Below the pieces are notes generated by a model. It worked only from the letters and a program-made list of their open reading frames with translations, ran no database searches and had not been told where the DNA came from. This document shows positions 1 to 8,846 of a stretch of DNA of 64,000 nucleotides, in pieces (positions within the stretch are counted from its first letter, which is position 1; the number at the start of each line of letters is the position of its first letter). Origin of the DNA: Amycolatopsis dendrobii. GTDB taxonomy: Bacteria > Actinomycetota > Actinomycetes > Mycobacteriales > Pseudonocardiaceae. The translations under genes were made by a program, and so were the position numbers. Where the stretch lies: the NCBI RefSeq assembly GCF_014145675.1, contig NZ_JACGZW010000019.1, forward strand, positions 114,278-178,277, read 5' to 3'.

Positions 1-405
1 GAACGCCATCCAGCCGAGCAGGGCGCACTTCACGCGCGCCGGGTACTTCGCAACGCCGGCGAACGCGACGCCGTCCTCCAGTACGTCCTCGTCCGGTTCG
101 ACCTTGCCCTTGCCCTGCATCAGTTCCACGAACGCGTCCATGGTCGTGAACGCCTCGTCGACGGTGTGCCCGACGACCAGGTCGGTCAGCACCGACGCGG
201 ACGCCTGGCTGATCGAGCAGCCCTGCCCGTCGTAGGACACGTCCTCGACTTTGCCGTCGCTGACCTTGACCCGCAAGGTGATCTCGTCGCCGCAGGTCGG
301 GTTGACCTGGAACGACTCCGCGTCGAACGGATCGCGCAGGCCGCGCCCGTGCGGGTTCTTGTAGTGGTCCAGGATGATCTCCTGGTACATGCTCTCCAGG
401 TTCAC
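1..405 (-). CDS. sufU: SufU Fe-S scaffold / sulfur-transfer protein (3' end cut by window edge)
   Basis: This zinc protein accepts persulfide sulfur from SufS and passes it to the SufBCD scaffold in the cytoplasm. The 135 visible codons begin at a GTG at 405, whose GTGA overlaps the sufS stop. The family's zinc ligands are visible: Cys38 and Asp40 in NPTCGDE, Cys63 in GQGCSISQ and Cys127 in RVKCALLGW, matching the Bacillus subtilis SufU arrangement rather than an IscU with a free scaffold role. Usual length is about 145-155 aa, so only a short C-terminal tail is missing past base 1. It is the last visible gene of the suf operon and is translationally coupled to sufS. Confidence 0.95.
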   Translation of the reverse strand, partial: MNLESMYQEIILDHYKNPHGRGLRDPFDAESFQVNPTCGDEITLRVKVSDGKVEDVSYDGQGCSISQASASVLTDLVVGHTVDEAFTTMDAFVELMQGKGKVEPDEDVLEDGVAFAGVAKYPARVKCALLGWMAF

Positions 406-1703
406 TGGTCCACCCCGAAGAACTTCTGCGCCTCGCGGATCCCGGCGACCAGAGCGTCCACTTCGGACAGCGTGTTGTACAGGTAGAAGCTCGCCCGCAC
501 GGTCGCGGGCACCGAACAGGCCCGGTGCAGCGGCCACGCGCAGTGGTGTCCCACCCGCACCGCGATGCCGAGGCTGTCGAGCACCTGGCCGGCGTCGTGC
601 GGGTGCACGCCGTCGATCACGAACGCGACGGTCGCGCCCCGGTCTTCGAGGTCGGTCGGCCCGACGATGCGCACGCCCGGGATCGCGCTGATGCCCGCGA
701 TCGCGGCCGCGGCCAGTTCGTGCTCGTGCGCCGCGACGCGGTCCATCCCGATGGCGGACAGGTAGTCCACCGCCGCGCCGAGACCGATCGCCTGCGACGT
801 CATCGGCACCCCCGCCTCGAACCGCTGCGGCGGCGCGGCGAACGTGGTGCGCTCCATCGTGACCAGCTCGATCATCGAGCCGCCGGTGAGGAACGGCGGC
901 ATCGCTTCGAGCAGTTCGGTCCGGCCGTACAGCACGCCGATCCCGGACGGAGCCAGCATCTTGTGCCCGGAGAACACCGCGAAGTCGACGTCCAGCGCGT
1001 GGAAATCGACCGCGAAGTGCGGCACCGACTGGCAGGCGTCGAGGACGGTCAGCGCGCCGACCTCCTTCGCCTTGGCCACGAGCTTGGCCACCGGGTTGAC
1101 CGTGCCGAGCACATTGGACTGGTGCGCGAACGCGACCACCTTCGTGCGCGGCGTGATCACACTGTCCAGATCGGACAGATCGAGGCGGCCCTCGGCGGTG
1201 ACCTTGAACCACTTCAGCGTCGCCCCGGTGCGCTGGCACAACTGCTGCCACGGCACCAGGTTCGCGTGGTGCTCCATCTCGGTGATGACGATTTCGTCGC
1301 CTTCGCCGATCCGGAACCGTTCGGACTCCGGACCGGCCGTGGCGGCGTTGCTCATCGCGTACGCCACGAGGTTGATGCCCTCGGTCGCGTTCTTGGTGAA
1401 CACCAGCTCTTCCGGGTCCGCGCCGACGAATTCCGCGGTCTTGGCGCGCGCGGATTCGTAGGCGTCGGTGGCCTCTTCGGACAGCTGGTGGGCACCGCGG
1501 TGCACGGCCGAGTTCGACGTGAACACGTACCGCCGTTCCGCGTCGAGCACCTGCACCGGCCGTTGCGAGGTCGCTCCGGAGTCCAGGTACACCAAGGGTT
1601 TCCCGTCGCGCACGGTGCGCGTCAGGATCGGGAAGTCGGCACGCAGTGCCGCCACGTCAAGGGGAACAGAGTTGGTCGGGCTGTTCGAAGCCGTGGTGGT
1701 CAT
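402..1703 (-). CDS. sufS: SufS cysteine desulfurase
   Basis: PLP enzyme that takes sulfur from L-cysteine, giving alanine and a protein persulfide for Fe-S assembly. The 433-aa product has the class V aminotransferase fold: the PLP-binding lysine is about Lys248 in FSGHKMLAPSG, the cofactor aspartate lies in LDACQS, and the catalytic cysteine is about Cys388 in VGHHCAWPLH. The short loop around that cysteine is typical of SufS (group II) rather than IscS. The gene starts 50 bp after sufC, and its TGA overlaps the GTG start of sufU (bases 402-405). Length and motifs look complete. Confidence 0.97.
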   Translation of the reverse strand: MTTTASNSPTNSVPLDVAALRADFPILTRTVRDGKPLVYLDSGATSQRPVQVLDAERRYVFTSNSAVHRGAHQLSEEATDAYESARAKTAEFVGADPEELVFTKNATEGINLVAYAMSNAATAGPESERFRIGEGDEIVITEMEHHANLVPWQQLCQRTGATLKWFKVTAEGRLDLSDLDSVITPRTKVVAFAHQSNVLGTVNPVAKLVAKAKEVGALTVLDACQSVPHFAVDFHALDVDFAVFSGHKMLAPSGIGVLYGRTELLEAMPPFLTGGSMIELVTMERTTFAAPPQRFEAGVPMTSQAIGLGAAVDYLSAIGMDRVAAHEHELAAAAIAGISAIPGVRIVGPTDLEDRGATVAFVIDGVHPHDAGQVLDSLGIAVRVGHHCAWPLHRACSVPATVRASFYLYNTLSEVDALVAGIREAQKFFGVDQ

Positions 1704-1753
1704 CGAGCCAACTCCTCTCTCTCGGTGTCGTCGGGAACGGGGCGCGGGGAACG

Positions 1754-2524
1754 TCAGGCCTTGGCGGGCTCGGCGGAGCCGACGTACTTGACGTAGCCGT
1801 TCTCCTCCAGCTCGTCGGCCAGTTCGCGGCCGCCGGACTCGACGATGCGGCCGTCGGCGAAGACGTGCACGAAGTCCGGGGTGATGTGCCGCAGGATGCG
1901 GGTGTAGTGCGTGATCAGCATGACGCCGACCTCGTTGCCCGCCTTGTACTCGTTGACGCCTTCGGACACGACGCGCAGCGCGTCGACGTCCAGGCCGGAG
2001 TCGGTCTCGTCGAGGATGGCGAACTTCGGCTTGAGCAGCGCCAGCTGCAGGATCTCGTGGCGCTTCTTCTCGCCGCCGGAGAAGCCCTCGTTCACCGAGC
2101 GCTCGGCGAACTCACTCGAGATGCCGAGCTTGCCCATCTCCTCCTTGACCTCCTTGACCCAGTGGCGAAGCTTGGGGGCCTCGCCCCGGACCGAGGTGGC
2201 CGCGGTGCGCAGGAAGTTCGACATCGAGACGCCGGGCACCTCGACCGGGTACTGCATGGCGAGGAAGAGGCCGGCGCGGGCGCGCTCGTCGACGCTCATC
2301 TCGAGCACGTTCTCGCCGTCCAGCAGCACCTCGCCGGAGGTCACCGTGTACTTCGGGTGGCCGGCGATCGCGTAGGACAGGGTGGACTTGCCGGAGCCGT
2401 TCGGGCCCATGATCGCGTGCGTCTCGCCGGACCGGATGGTCAGGTTGACGCCCTTGAGGATCTCCTTGGCTCCGTCTTCGGTGGTCACCGAAGCGTGCAG
2501 GTCCTTGATTTCCAGGGTAGCCAT
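1754..2524 (-). CDS. sufC: SufC Fe-S assembly ATPase
   Basis: ABC-type ATPase subunit that drives the SufBCD scaffold; it is cytoplasmic and is not a transporter. The 256-aa protein shows Walker A GPNGSGKST (residues 40-48), the signature FSGGEKKR (148-155), Walker B with DETDSGLD (about 172-179) and the switch histidine in LITHYT (about His206). Length is normal for SufC. The ATG at 2524 is preceded by an AGGAAAAG ribosome-binding site. The gene lies 42 bp after sufD and 50 bp before sufS on the same strand, so it belongs to the suf operon. Confidence 0.97.
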   Translation of the reverse strand: MATLEIKDLHASVTTEDGAKEILKGVNLTIRSGETHAIMGPNGSGKSTLSYAIAGHPKYTVTSGEVLLDGENVLEMSVDERARAGLFLAMQYPVEVPGVSMSNFLRTAATSVRGEAPKLRHWVKEVKEEMGKLGISSEFAERSVNEGFSGGEKKRHEILQLALLKPKFAILDETDSGLDVDALRVVSEGVNEYKAGNEVGVMLITHYTRILRHITPDFVHVFADGRIVESGGRELADELEENGYVKYVGSAEPAKA

Positions 2525-2566
2525 TCTGCTTTTCCTAAAAGAGTCTGAAGGGGACGGACGACGGGC

Positions 2567-3739
2567 TCAGGCGCCCACGGCTTCGAGCTCGGCCTCGATC
2601 GCGGCCTCGAGGCGCTCGCGCACCTCGGGCACGCCGATGCGGGCCAGGATCTCGTGGAAGAACCCGCGCACGACCAGCCGCCGCGCGGCCTCCTCGCCGA
2701 TCCCGCGCGACTGGAGGTAGAACAACTGCTCGTCGTCGAACCTTCCCGTGGCGCTCGCGTGGCCCGCGCCCTCGATCTCGCCGGTCTCGATCTCGAGGTT
2801 CGGCACCGAGTCGGCGCGCGCGCCGGGGGTGAGCACGAGGTTGCGGTTGAGCTCGTAGGTGTCGGTGGCCTCGGCGGCCGCCCGGATCAGCACGTCGCCG
2901 ATCCACACCGTGTGCGCGCCGTCGCCCTGCAAGGCGCCCTTGTACATCACGTTGGACTTGCAGTTGGGCACCGCGTGGTCCACGAACAGCCGGTGTTCCT
3001 GGTGCTGGCCCGCGTCGGCGAAGTACAGCCCGAGCATCTCGACGTCGCCGCCGCGGTCGGCGAAGGTCGCCGTGGGCGACACGCGCACCAGGTCGCCGCC
3101 GAGGGTGACCACGGTGTGCTTGAGCGTCGCGTCGCGGCCGAGCCGCAGGTGCTGCTCGGACACGTGCACCGCGTCGTCGGCCCAGTCCTGGACGCTGACC
3201 ACGGTGATCTTGGCCGAGTCGCCGATGACGAACTCGACGTTGTCCGCGTAGGTGCCGGAACCGACGTGGTCGAGCACGATCACCGCGTTGGCGAACGCCT
3301 CGGCGCGCACCTGGAGGTGGCCGTAGGCGACCTTGCCCTTGCCGGGGCCGTGAACGCGCAGCACCGACGGCTTCGACGCCTCGGTCTCCTTCGGCACGGT
3401 GACGATCGTGGCCTTGGCGAAGGACGAGTACGCCTGCGCCGCGATGCGGTCGCTCGGCACGCCCGCCTCGCCGAGGCGCGCGTCGTCGCGGCCGACGGTC
3501 TCGATCTTCAGCTCGGGCGCGGCCTCGGTCTCCAGCGTGATCTCGCCGGAGGCGACGGCGGAACCGTCGTGCAGGCCGCGCAGGCGCTTCATCGGAGTGA
3601 AGCGCCAGTTTTCCTCACGACCGCCGGGGACCTCGAAGGCCGCGACGTCGTAGGAGGTGAACCGCTCCGCGCGGGAGGCCGCCGGAATGACGGCGCCCTC
3701 CCGCAGCGACTCGGCGACGTTGTTCTCGGTAACCGACAT
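2567..3739 (-). CDS. sufD: SufD, Fe-S cluster assembly scaffold subunit
   Basis: Partner of SufB in the SufBC2D scaffold, a right-handed beta-helix protein. The start is the ATG at 3739 (MSVTENNVAESLREG), giving 390 aa. A GGAAGGG sequence sits just upstream and the sufB stop is only 2 bp away. An open frame continues upstream through sufB in another register, but that is a high-GC shadow. The C-terminal half carries SufBD-family sequence such as DEQLFYLQSRGI and RGFFHEIL. It is the third gene of the operon and was probably a duplicate of sufB in ancient evolution. Confidence 0.95.
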   Translation of the reverse strand: MSVTENNVAESLREGAVIPAASRAERFTSYDVAAFEVPGGREENWRFTPMKRLRGLHDGSAVASGEITLETEAAPELKIETVGRDDARLGEAGVPSDRIAAQAYSSFAKATIVTVPKETEASKPSVLRVHGPGKGKVAYGHLQVRAEAFANAVIVLDHVGSGTYADNVEFVIGDSAKITVVSVQDWADDAVHVSEQHLRLGRDATLKHTVVTLGGDLVRVSPTATFADRGGDVEMLGLYFADAGQHQEHRLFVDHAVPNCKSNVMYKGALQGDGAHTVWIGDVLIRAAAEATDTYELNRNLVLTPGARADSVPNLEIETGEIEGAGHASATGRFDDEQLFYLQSRGIGEEAARRLVVRGFFHEILARIGVPEVRERLEAAIEAELEAVGA

Positions 3740-3741
3740 GA

Positions 3742-5190
3742 CTAGCCGACGGACCCTTCCATCTGGAGCTCGATCAGGCGGTTCAGCTCGAGCGCGTATT
3801 CCATCGGCAGCTCGCGCGCGATGGGCTCGACGAACCCGCGCACGATCATCGCCATCGCCTCGGCCTCGTCGAGGCCGCGCGACATCAGGTAGAACAGCTG
3901 CTCTTCGCTGACCTTGGACACCGTGGCCTCGTGGCCCATGGACACCTCGTCGTTGCGGATGTCCACGTACGGGTACGTGTCCGACCGCGAGATCGTGTCC
4001 ACCAGCAGGGCGTCGCAGACCACGCTGGAGCGCGAGTGGTGCGCCCGCTTCGCGACCTTGACCAGGCCGCGGTAGGAGGTCCGGCCGCCGCCGCGCGCGA
4101 CCGACTTCGACACGATGGTCGAGGAGGTGTGCGGCGCGAGGTGCTCCATCTTGGCCCCGGCGTCCTGGTGCTGGCCCTCGCCCGCGAACGCGACCGAGAG
4201 GACCTCGCCCTTGGCGTGCTCGCCCATGAGGAAGACCGACGGGTACTTCATGGTCACCTTGGAGCCGATGTTGCCGTCGACCCACTCCATGGTCGCGCCC
4301 TCTTCGCACTTGGCGCGCTTGGTGACCAGGTTGTAGACGTTGTTCGACCAGTTCTGGATCGTCGTGTAGCGGCAGCGGGCGCCCTTCTTCACGATGATCT
4401 CGACGACCGCGGAGTGCAGCGAGTCCGACTGGTAGATCGGCGCGGTGCAGCCCTCGACGTAGTGGACGTAGGCGTCCTCGTCGACGATGATCAGCGTCCG
4501 CTCGAACTGGCCCATGTTCTCGGTGTTGATCCGGAAGTAGGCCTGCAGCGGGATCTCGACGTGCACGCCCTTCGGCACGTAGATGAACGAGCCGCCGGAC
4601 CACACCGCCGTGTTCAGCGCGGAGAACTTGTTGTCGCCCGCCGGGATCACGGAGCCGAAGTACTCCTGGAAGATCTCCGGGTGCTCCCTGAGCGCGGAGT
4701 CGGTGTCCAGGAAGAGAACGCCCTGCTCCTCCAGGTCCTCGCGGATCTGGTGGTAGACGACCTCGGACTCGTACTGCGCCGCGACGCCCGCCACGAGGCG
4801 CTGCTTCTCCGCCTCGGGGATGCCCAGCTTGTCGTAGGTGTTCTTGATGTCCTCGGGCAGGTCTTCCCAGCTGGCCGCCTGCTTCTCGGTGGACCGCACG
4901 AAGTACTTGATGTTGTCGAAGTCGATCCCCGAGAGGTCGGCGCCCCAGTTCGGCATCGGCTTGAGGTCGAACAGCTTGAGCGCCTTCAATCGGGCGTCGC
5001 GCATCCACTCGGGCTCGGACTTCTTCTCGGAGATGTCGCGGACGACATCCTCGTTCAGGCCGCGGCGCGCGCTGGCGCCCGCCTCGTCGGAGTCCGCCCA
5101 GCCGAAGGCGTAGTTGCCAAGGGACGCGATGGTCTCTTCCTGGCTCAACGGCTCGGTGGTGGGAGTGCGCTGCTCGGCAGCGGCAGTCAT
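3742..5190 (-). CDS. sufB: SufB, Fe-S cluster assembly scaffold subunit
   Basis: Main scaffold subunit on which the nascent Fe-S cluster forms, with SufC and SufD. The 482-aa product starts at the ATG at 5190, preceded by GGAGGGAAA, and its ATGA overlaps the sufR stop. Family hallmarks include SGGSFIYVPKGVHVEIP, EGCTAPIYQSDSLHSAVVE, RAKCEEGATMEW and a C-terminal EEQLFYLMSRGLDE. The length is that of a plain SufB: the intein known in the M. tuberculosis homologue is absent. SufB leads the structural genes and is coupled to its regulator. Confidence 0.97.
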   Translation of the reverse strand: MTAAAEQRTPTTEPLSQEETIASLGNYAFGWADSDEAGASARRGLNEDVVRDISEKKSEPEWMRDARLKALKLFDLKPMPNWGADLSGIDFDNIKYFVRSTEKQAASWEDLPEDIKNTYDKLGIPEAEKQRLVAGVAAQYESEVVYHQIREDLEEQGVLFLDTDSALREHPEIFQEYFGSVIPAGDNKFSALNTAVWSGGSFIYVPKGVHVEIPLQAYFRINTENMGQFERTLIIVDEDAYVHYVEGCTAPIYQSDSLHSAVVEIIVKKGARCRYTTIQNWSNNVYNLVTKRAKCEEGATMEWVDGNIGSKVTMKYPSVFLMGEHAKGEVLSVAFAGEGQHQDAGAKMEHLAPHTSSTIVSKSVARGGGRTSYRGLVKVAKRAHHSRSSVVCDALLVDTISRSDTYPYVDIRNDEVSMGHEATVSKVSEEQLFYLMSRGLDEAEAMAMIVRGFVEPIARELPMEYALELNRLIELQMEGSVG

Positions 5191-6038
5191 GCGGGTTTCC
5201 CTCCATTCGGGATCCGTGGTGCGTGCCCTTCGGGCGGCGGGGCCGCTTGTCCGGGCGTCGTGCGGTCCGGCTCGGGATGGGCCGGGATACCCGCCGGTCC
5301 GGCGGGTACGTGTGTGGTGCACGCGTTGTCTCCGCGCGCGATGGTCGCCAGCCGCTGGACGTGGGTGCCCAGCAGTTTCGCGAACGCTTCCGTTTCGGCC
5401 TCGCACAGCTGCGGGAATTCCGCGGCGACGTGCGCGACCGGGCAGTGGTGCTGGCACAGCTGCGCGCCCACGTGCGCGGCGGGGTTCTCCGCGCCGACCT
5501 GGCGGGTCGAGGCAGCGTAGCCCTCCCTGCTCAGCGCGGCCGCGAGGGCCTCGGCGCGCTCGACCGGATCAGCCGATCCGGTGATCGCCTGCCGGTGCGG
5601 CCCGACGAGCCCTTCGACGCGGCGCTCGGCGAACGCGCGCACCGCGTCCGGGCCGGCGTGCTCGGCGAGGAAGCGGATGGCCGACACCGCGAGGTCGTCG
5701 TAGGCGTGCCCGAACCGGGCCCGGCCCGCTTCGGTGAGCAGGAACAGCTTGGCCGGGCGGCCGCGTCCGCGCGGGCCCTTGCGCGGGGCGTCGCGGGTCT
5801 CGGCCTCGCCGTCGGCCTGGAGCGCGTCGAGGTGCCGCCGGATCGCCGTCGGGCTGATCCCGAGCTGCTCGGCGACCACCACGGCGGTCATCGGGCCCTG
5901 CTCCAGCAGCAGCCGGGCGACCTCGTGCCGGGTGCGGCCCTCGGCCACGTTCGCGGCGCTGACCTGCACGGGAACGCCGACGGCCGCGGTGCGCGGCTGC
6001 TCGCCGCGCCCCTCGCCGATGGTCCCGTTCTTTTTCAC
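5187..6038 (-). CDS. sufR: SufR-type Fe-S-sensing transcriptional repressor
   Basis: Winged-helix regulator expected to bind an Fe-S cluster and repress the suf operon when clusters are abundant. The chosen GTG at 6038 gives 283 aa (VKKNGTIGEGRGEQ). The N-terminal HTH spans about residues 30-90 (AEQLGISPTAIRRHLDAL), followed by a basic GRGRPAKLFLLTEAG wing. The C-terminal part has clustered cysteines (QLCQHHCPVAH, PQLCEAE, DNACTTH) suited to cluster ligation. The gene heads the operon and overlaps sufB by ATGA. No strong ribosome-binding site precedes the GTG, and a SufR-like palindrome overlaps the start. Longer in-frame extensions upstream look non-coding. Confidence 0.9.
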   Translation of the reverse strand: MKKNGTIGEGRGEQPRTAAVGVPVQVSAANVAEGRTRHEVARLLLEQGPMTAVVVAEQLGISPTAIRRHLDALQADGEAETRDAPRKGPRGRGRPAKLFLLTEAGRARFGHAYDDLAVSAIRFLAEHAGPDAVRAFAERRVEGLVGPHRQAITGSADPVERAEALAAALSREGYAASTRQVGAENPAAHVGAQLCQHHCPVAHVAAEFPQLCEAETEAFAKLLGTHVQRLATIARGDNACTTHVPAGPAGIPAHPEPDRTTPGQAAPPPEGHAPRIPNGGKPA

Positions 6039-6049
6039 AACACAAGTGT
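6035..6049 (-). promoter_or_regulatory. SufR-type operator at the sufR start
   Basis: Read on the minus strand the site is ACACT-TGTGT-TGTGA. From memory, ACACT-N5-TGTGA is the half-site pattern described for M. tuberculosis SufR. It overlaps the first codon of sufR and also lies in the 165-bp gap shared with the divergent mptB gene, so bound SufR would block the suf promoter and might influence mptB. The match is seen directly; the function is inferred. Confidence 0.7.
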
Positions 6050-6203
6050 GTCTTATTTCCGGCCGCCGGGCAAAGGCGGGGTGTCGCCCAGTGACCCGAC
6101 TCACCTCGCCACCGCGGCGCCCGGCCCAACGGGAGCGATCCCGTCGCCGGGGGACCGAATGGCTCGATACGCCGCGTGAACCGGAGTCGATACGCTTCCG
6201 GGC

Positions 6204-7913
6204 GTGGCAATCGGCGAACACCCGGAGCAGCGGGCACCGGAACCGGACTTATCCGGCGAACCGGGCGACGCTGACGGCGCCGTGGCCGCTCCCCCTGCCC
6301 CCGAAGCCGCGCCGTCCCCGGTCGGCCCGCGCCGCACCGATCCGCTGAACGCCGCCGAGACCCGCGGCCTCGACGTGGTCCGCCGCTTCGGCACCGTCGG
6401 CTCCCTGTTCCTCGCGCTCGGCTCGCTCGGGGCCGGCGCCGCGCCGGTGATCAACCCGGTGCAGGACCTGCCGGTGCTGCGGCTGTTCATCCGGATCCCG
6501 ACGGTCTCGCTCGCGATCGCGTTCTCCGGGATGGGCATCCTGGTGCTGAGCTGGCTCATGCTCGCCCGCTTCGCCCGTCCGGCGAGCGCGCGGCTGGCCA
6601 CCAGCGGCCAGCTCGCCCGGACCGTCGCGATGTGGGTCGCGCCGCTGCTGCTCATCCCGCCGCTGTTCTCCCGCGACGTCTACAGCTACCTCGCGCAGAG
6701 CGAGATCGTGCACCGCGGCATGGACCCCTACCAGCTGGGCCCGGCGCAGGCGCTCGGCGTCGCGGACCCGCTGACCGCGGGCGTCACCAACATCTGGCGC
6801 GAGACCCCCGCCCCGTACGGACCGCTGCTGCTGCGGCTCGGCGGCTGGCTGGCCCCGGTCGGCGGCAACAACATCGTCGTCGGCGTGCTGCTGCAGCGCG
6901 GCCTCGCGATGGTCGGCGTGCTGCTGATCGTGTGGGCGGTGCCGCGGCTGGCCCGACGGTTCGGCGTCCAGCCGGCCACCGCGCTGTGGCTCGGCGCGGC
7001 GAACCCGTTGCTGATCTTCCATTTCGTCGCGGGCGCGCACAACGATTCGCTGGCCATCGGGCTCATGGTGGCCGGGCTGGAGATCGGCATCCGGCGGCTG
7101 CCGGTGCGGGTGAAGGGGGACAGCCCGCCGCCGCTGGCGAAGGGCGAATTGCTCTTCATCGCGCTCGGGGTCGTCATCATCACGATCGGCGCCACCGTGA
7201 AGATCCCGGCGGTGCTGGCGTTGCCGTTCCTGTCGGTGATGGTCGCGCGCAGATGGCACGGGCGGCTGAAGGACCTGGTGTGGGCGGGCACGCCGATGGC
7301 GGTGCTGTTCGGCGTGGTGCTCACCGCGATCTGCGTCGGCACCGGACTGGGCTTCGGCTGGATCGGCGCGACGGCGAGCACGCCGGGACTGGTGCGGTCG
7401 TTCATCTCCCCCACCGCGGAGATCGCGAACCTCAGCGGCGTCCTCGGCATCACGCTCGGGCTGGGCAACCACACCGACGCGCTGGTGCCGATCCTCGGCA
7501 CGCTCGGCAACGTGATCACCGCGGCGGTGACGATCAAATTCCTGTGGGCCAGTTTCAAATGGCGGTACCGGCCGATCATCGGGCTCGGCGTCTCGCTGGG
7601 CGCGGCGATGATCCTGCAGATCAACCTCCAGCCCTGGTACCTGCTGTGGGCGGTGATCCCGCTCGCCGCCGCGGCCGGGACGTCGCGGTTCCGGGTGGTC
7701 GCCACGGTCATCAGCGCCGGGCTGCCGTTCCTGCTGCCGCCCACCGGCGGCACCTTCGACGGCCGCTCGTACGTCCTGCCGTGGGCCTACGGCGCGGCCG
7801 CTCTGGTGACCCTCGGCGGCCTCGCGATCGTGTACCGGGTTTCGCCGCTGCTGTTGTCCAGGACACCTCCGGCGTCCCCAGCACCGCGCGCGCCCGCTGA
7901 CGTCGTATCGTGA
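6204..7913 (+). CDS. mptB: Polyprenol-phosphomannose alpha-1,6-mannosyltransferase, MptB family
   Basis: GT-C integral-membrane glycosyltransferase that extends lipomannan/lipoarabinomannan cores using polyprenyl-phosphate mannose outside the membrane. The 569-aa product starts with GTG at 6204, has a proline-rich cytosolic tail of about 50 residues and then a dozen or so hydrophobic segments. The first external loop contains SRDVYSYLAQSEIVHRG, the acidic/aromatic motif typical of GT-C enzymes; a later FHFVAGAHNDSLAIGL is also family-like. The same neighbour relation (MptB beside SufR, ABC genes downstream) exists in M. tuberculosis Rv1459c. The exact mannan acceptor in this organism cannot be read from sequence. 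Confidence 0.88.
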   Translation: MAIGEHPEQRAPEPDLSGEPGDADGAVAAPPAPEAAPSPVGPRRTDPLNAAETRGLDVVRRFGTVGSLFLALGSLGAGAAPVINPVQDLPVLRLFIRIPTVSLAIAFSGMGILVLSWLMLARFARPASARLATSGQLARTVAMWVAPLLLIPPLFSRDVYSYLAQSEIVHRGMDPYQLGPAQALGVADPLTAGVTNIWRETPAPYGPLLLRLGGWLAPVGGNNIVVGVLLQRGLAMVGVLLIVWAVPRLARRFGVQPATALWLGAANPLLIFHFVAGAHNDSLAIGLMVAGLEIGIRRLPVRVKGDSPPPLAKGELLFIALGVVIITIGATVKIPAVLALPFLSVMVARRWHGRLKDLVWAGTPMAVLFGVVLTAICVGTGLGFGWIGATASTPGLVRSFISPTAEIANLSGVLGITLGLGNHTDALVPILGTLGNVITAAVTIKFLWASFKWRYRPIIGLGVSLGAAMILQINLQPWYLLWAVIPLAAAAGTSRFRVVATVISAGLPFLLPPTGGTFDGRSYVLPWAYGAAALVTLGGLAIVYRVSPLLLSRTPPASPAPRAPADVVS

Positions 7914-7919
7914 TTCGCT

Positions 7920-8846
7920 GTGGACAACCCCGCCGTCGAGATCTCCGGCTTGGCGAAAAGCTACGGCTCCACCACCGCGGTCGACGGCATCGACCTGCGC
8001 ATGGAGCGTGGTTCCCTGCTGGCCCTGCTCGGGCCGAACGGCGCCGGAAAAACGACCACTGTCGAGATTTGCGAGGGTTTCCGCAGACCTGACGCGGGCC
8101 AGGTGCGCGTGCTCGGCCTCGACCCCGTCGCGGACAGTTCCCGGCTCCGCCCGCGCGTCGGGATCATGCCCCAAGGCGGCGGCGCGTACCCGGGCGTGCG
8201 CGCGGAGGAAATGCTGCGGCTAGTGGCTTCCTGCGCGGCGAACCCGCACGATCCGGCGTGGCTGCTCGACGTGCTCGGGCTCGCCGGCGCGAAGCGGACC
8301 CCGTTCAAACGGCTCTCCGGCGGGCAGCAGCAACGGCTTTCGCTGGCATGCGCACTGGTCGGCCGTCCGGAGCTGGTGTTCCTGGACGAGCCCACCGCGG
8401 GCATGGACCCGCAGGCGCGGCGGCTGGTCTGGGACCTGCTCGCGGCCTTGCGCGCGGACGGCGTGAGCGTCCTGCTCACCACCCACCTGATGGAGGAAGC
8501 GGAGACGCTGGCCGACCAGGTGGTGATCGTGGACCACGGCAAGGTGGTCGTCGAAGGCACGCCGCATTCGCTGACCCTGGAGGCGGGCGAGGCGGCGCAG
8601 CTGCGGTTCCGCGCCCGGACGAAACTCGACACGACGCTGCTCGAAGCCGCGCTGCCGGAGGGGTACCGGGTCAGCGAAACCGCACCCGGTTCGTATCTGG
8701 TGGAGGGCGCGGTCGACCCGCAGGTGGTCTCCGCCGTCACCGCCTGGTGCGCGCAACAGGGCGTACTGCCCGAACAACTGCAAGTCGGACGGCGGACGCT
8801 CGAAGAAGTGTTCCTCGAACTCACCGGACGGGAGCTGCGCGCATGA
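7920..8846 (+). CDS. ABC transporter ATP-binding protein (antibiotic/drug-export type)
   Basis: Cytosolic nucleotide-binding subunit of an ABC exporter, similar in context to M. tuberculosis Rv1458c. The GTG at 7920 gives 308 aa, 6 bp after mptB. Visible motifs are Walker A GPNGAGKTT (38-46), signature LSGGQQQR (132-139), Walker B LVFLDEPTAGMD (from 152) and the switch His189 in LLTTHLMEE. The C-terminal 90 residues are the extra domain seen in DrrA/CcmA-like exporters. Its stop overlaps the permease start (ATGA), so the two are coupled and form one transporter. The substrate is unknown. Confidence 0.92.
   Translation: MDNPAVEISGLAKSYGSTTAVDGIDLRMERGSLLALLGPNGAGKTTTVEICEGFRRPDAGQVRVLGLDPVADSSRLRPRVGIMPQGGGAYPGVRAEEMLRLVASCAANPHDPAWLLDVLGLAGAKRTPFKRLSGGQQQRLSLACALVGRPELVFLDEPTAGMDPQARRLVWDLLAALRADGVSVLLTTHLMEEAETLADQVVIVDHGKVVVEGTPHSLTLEAGEAAQLRFRARTKLDTTLLEAALPEGYRVSETAPGSYLVEGAVDPQVVSAVTAWCAQQGVLPEQLQVGRRTLEEVFLELTGRELRA

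Noticed and set aside
6249..8174. A 641-aa open frame on the minus strand under mptB
   Set aside because: Composition is shadow-like (Arg, Gln, Asp, His-rich) and it conflicts with the well-supported membrane protein.
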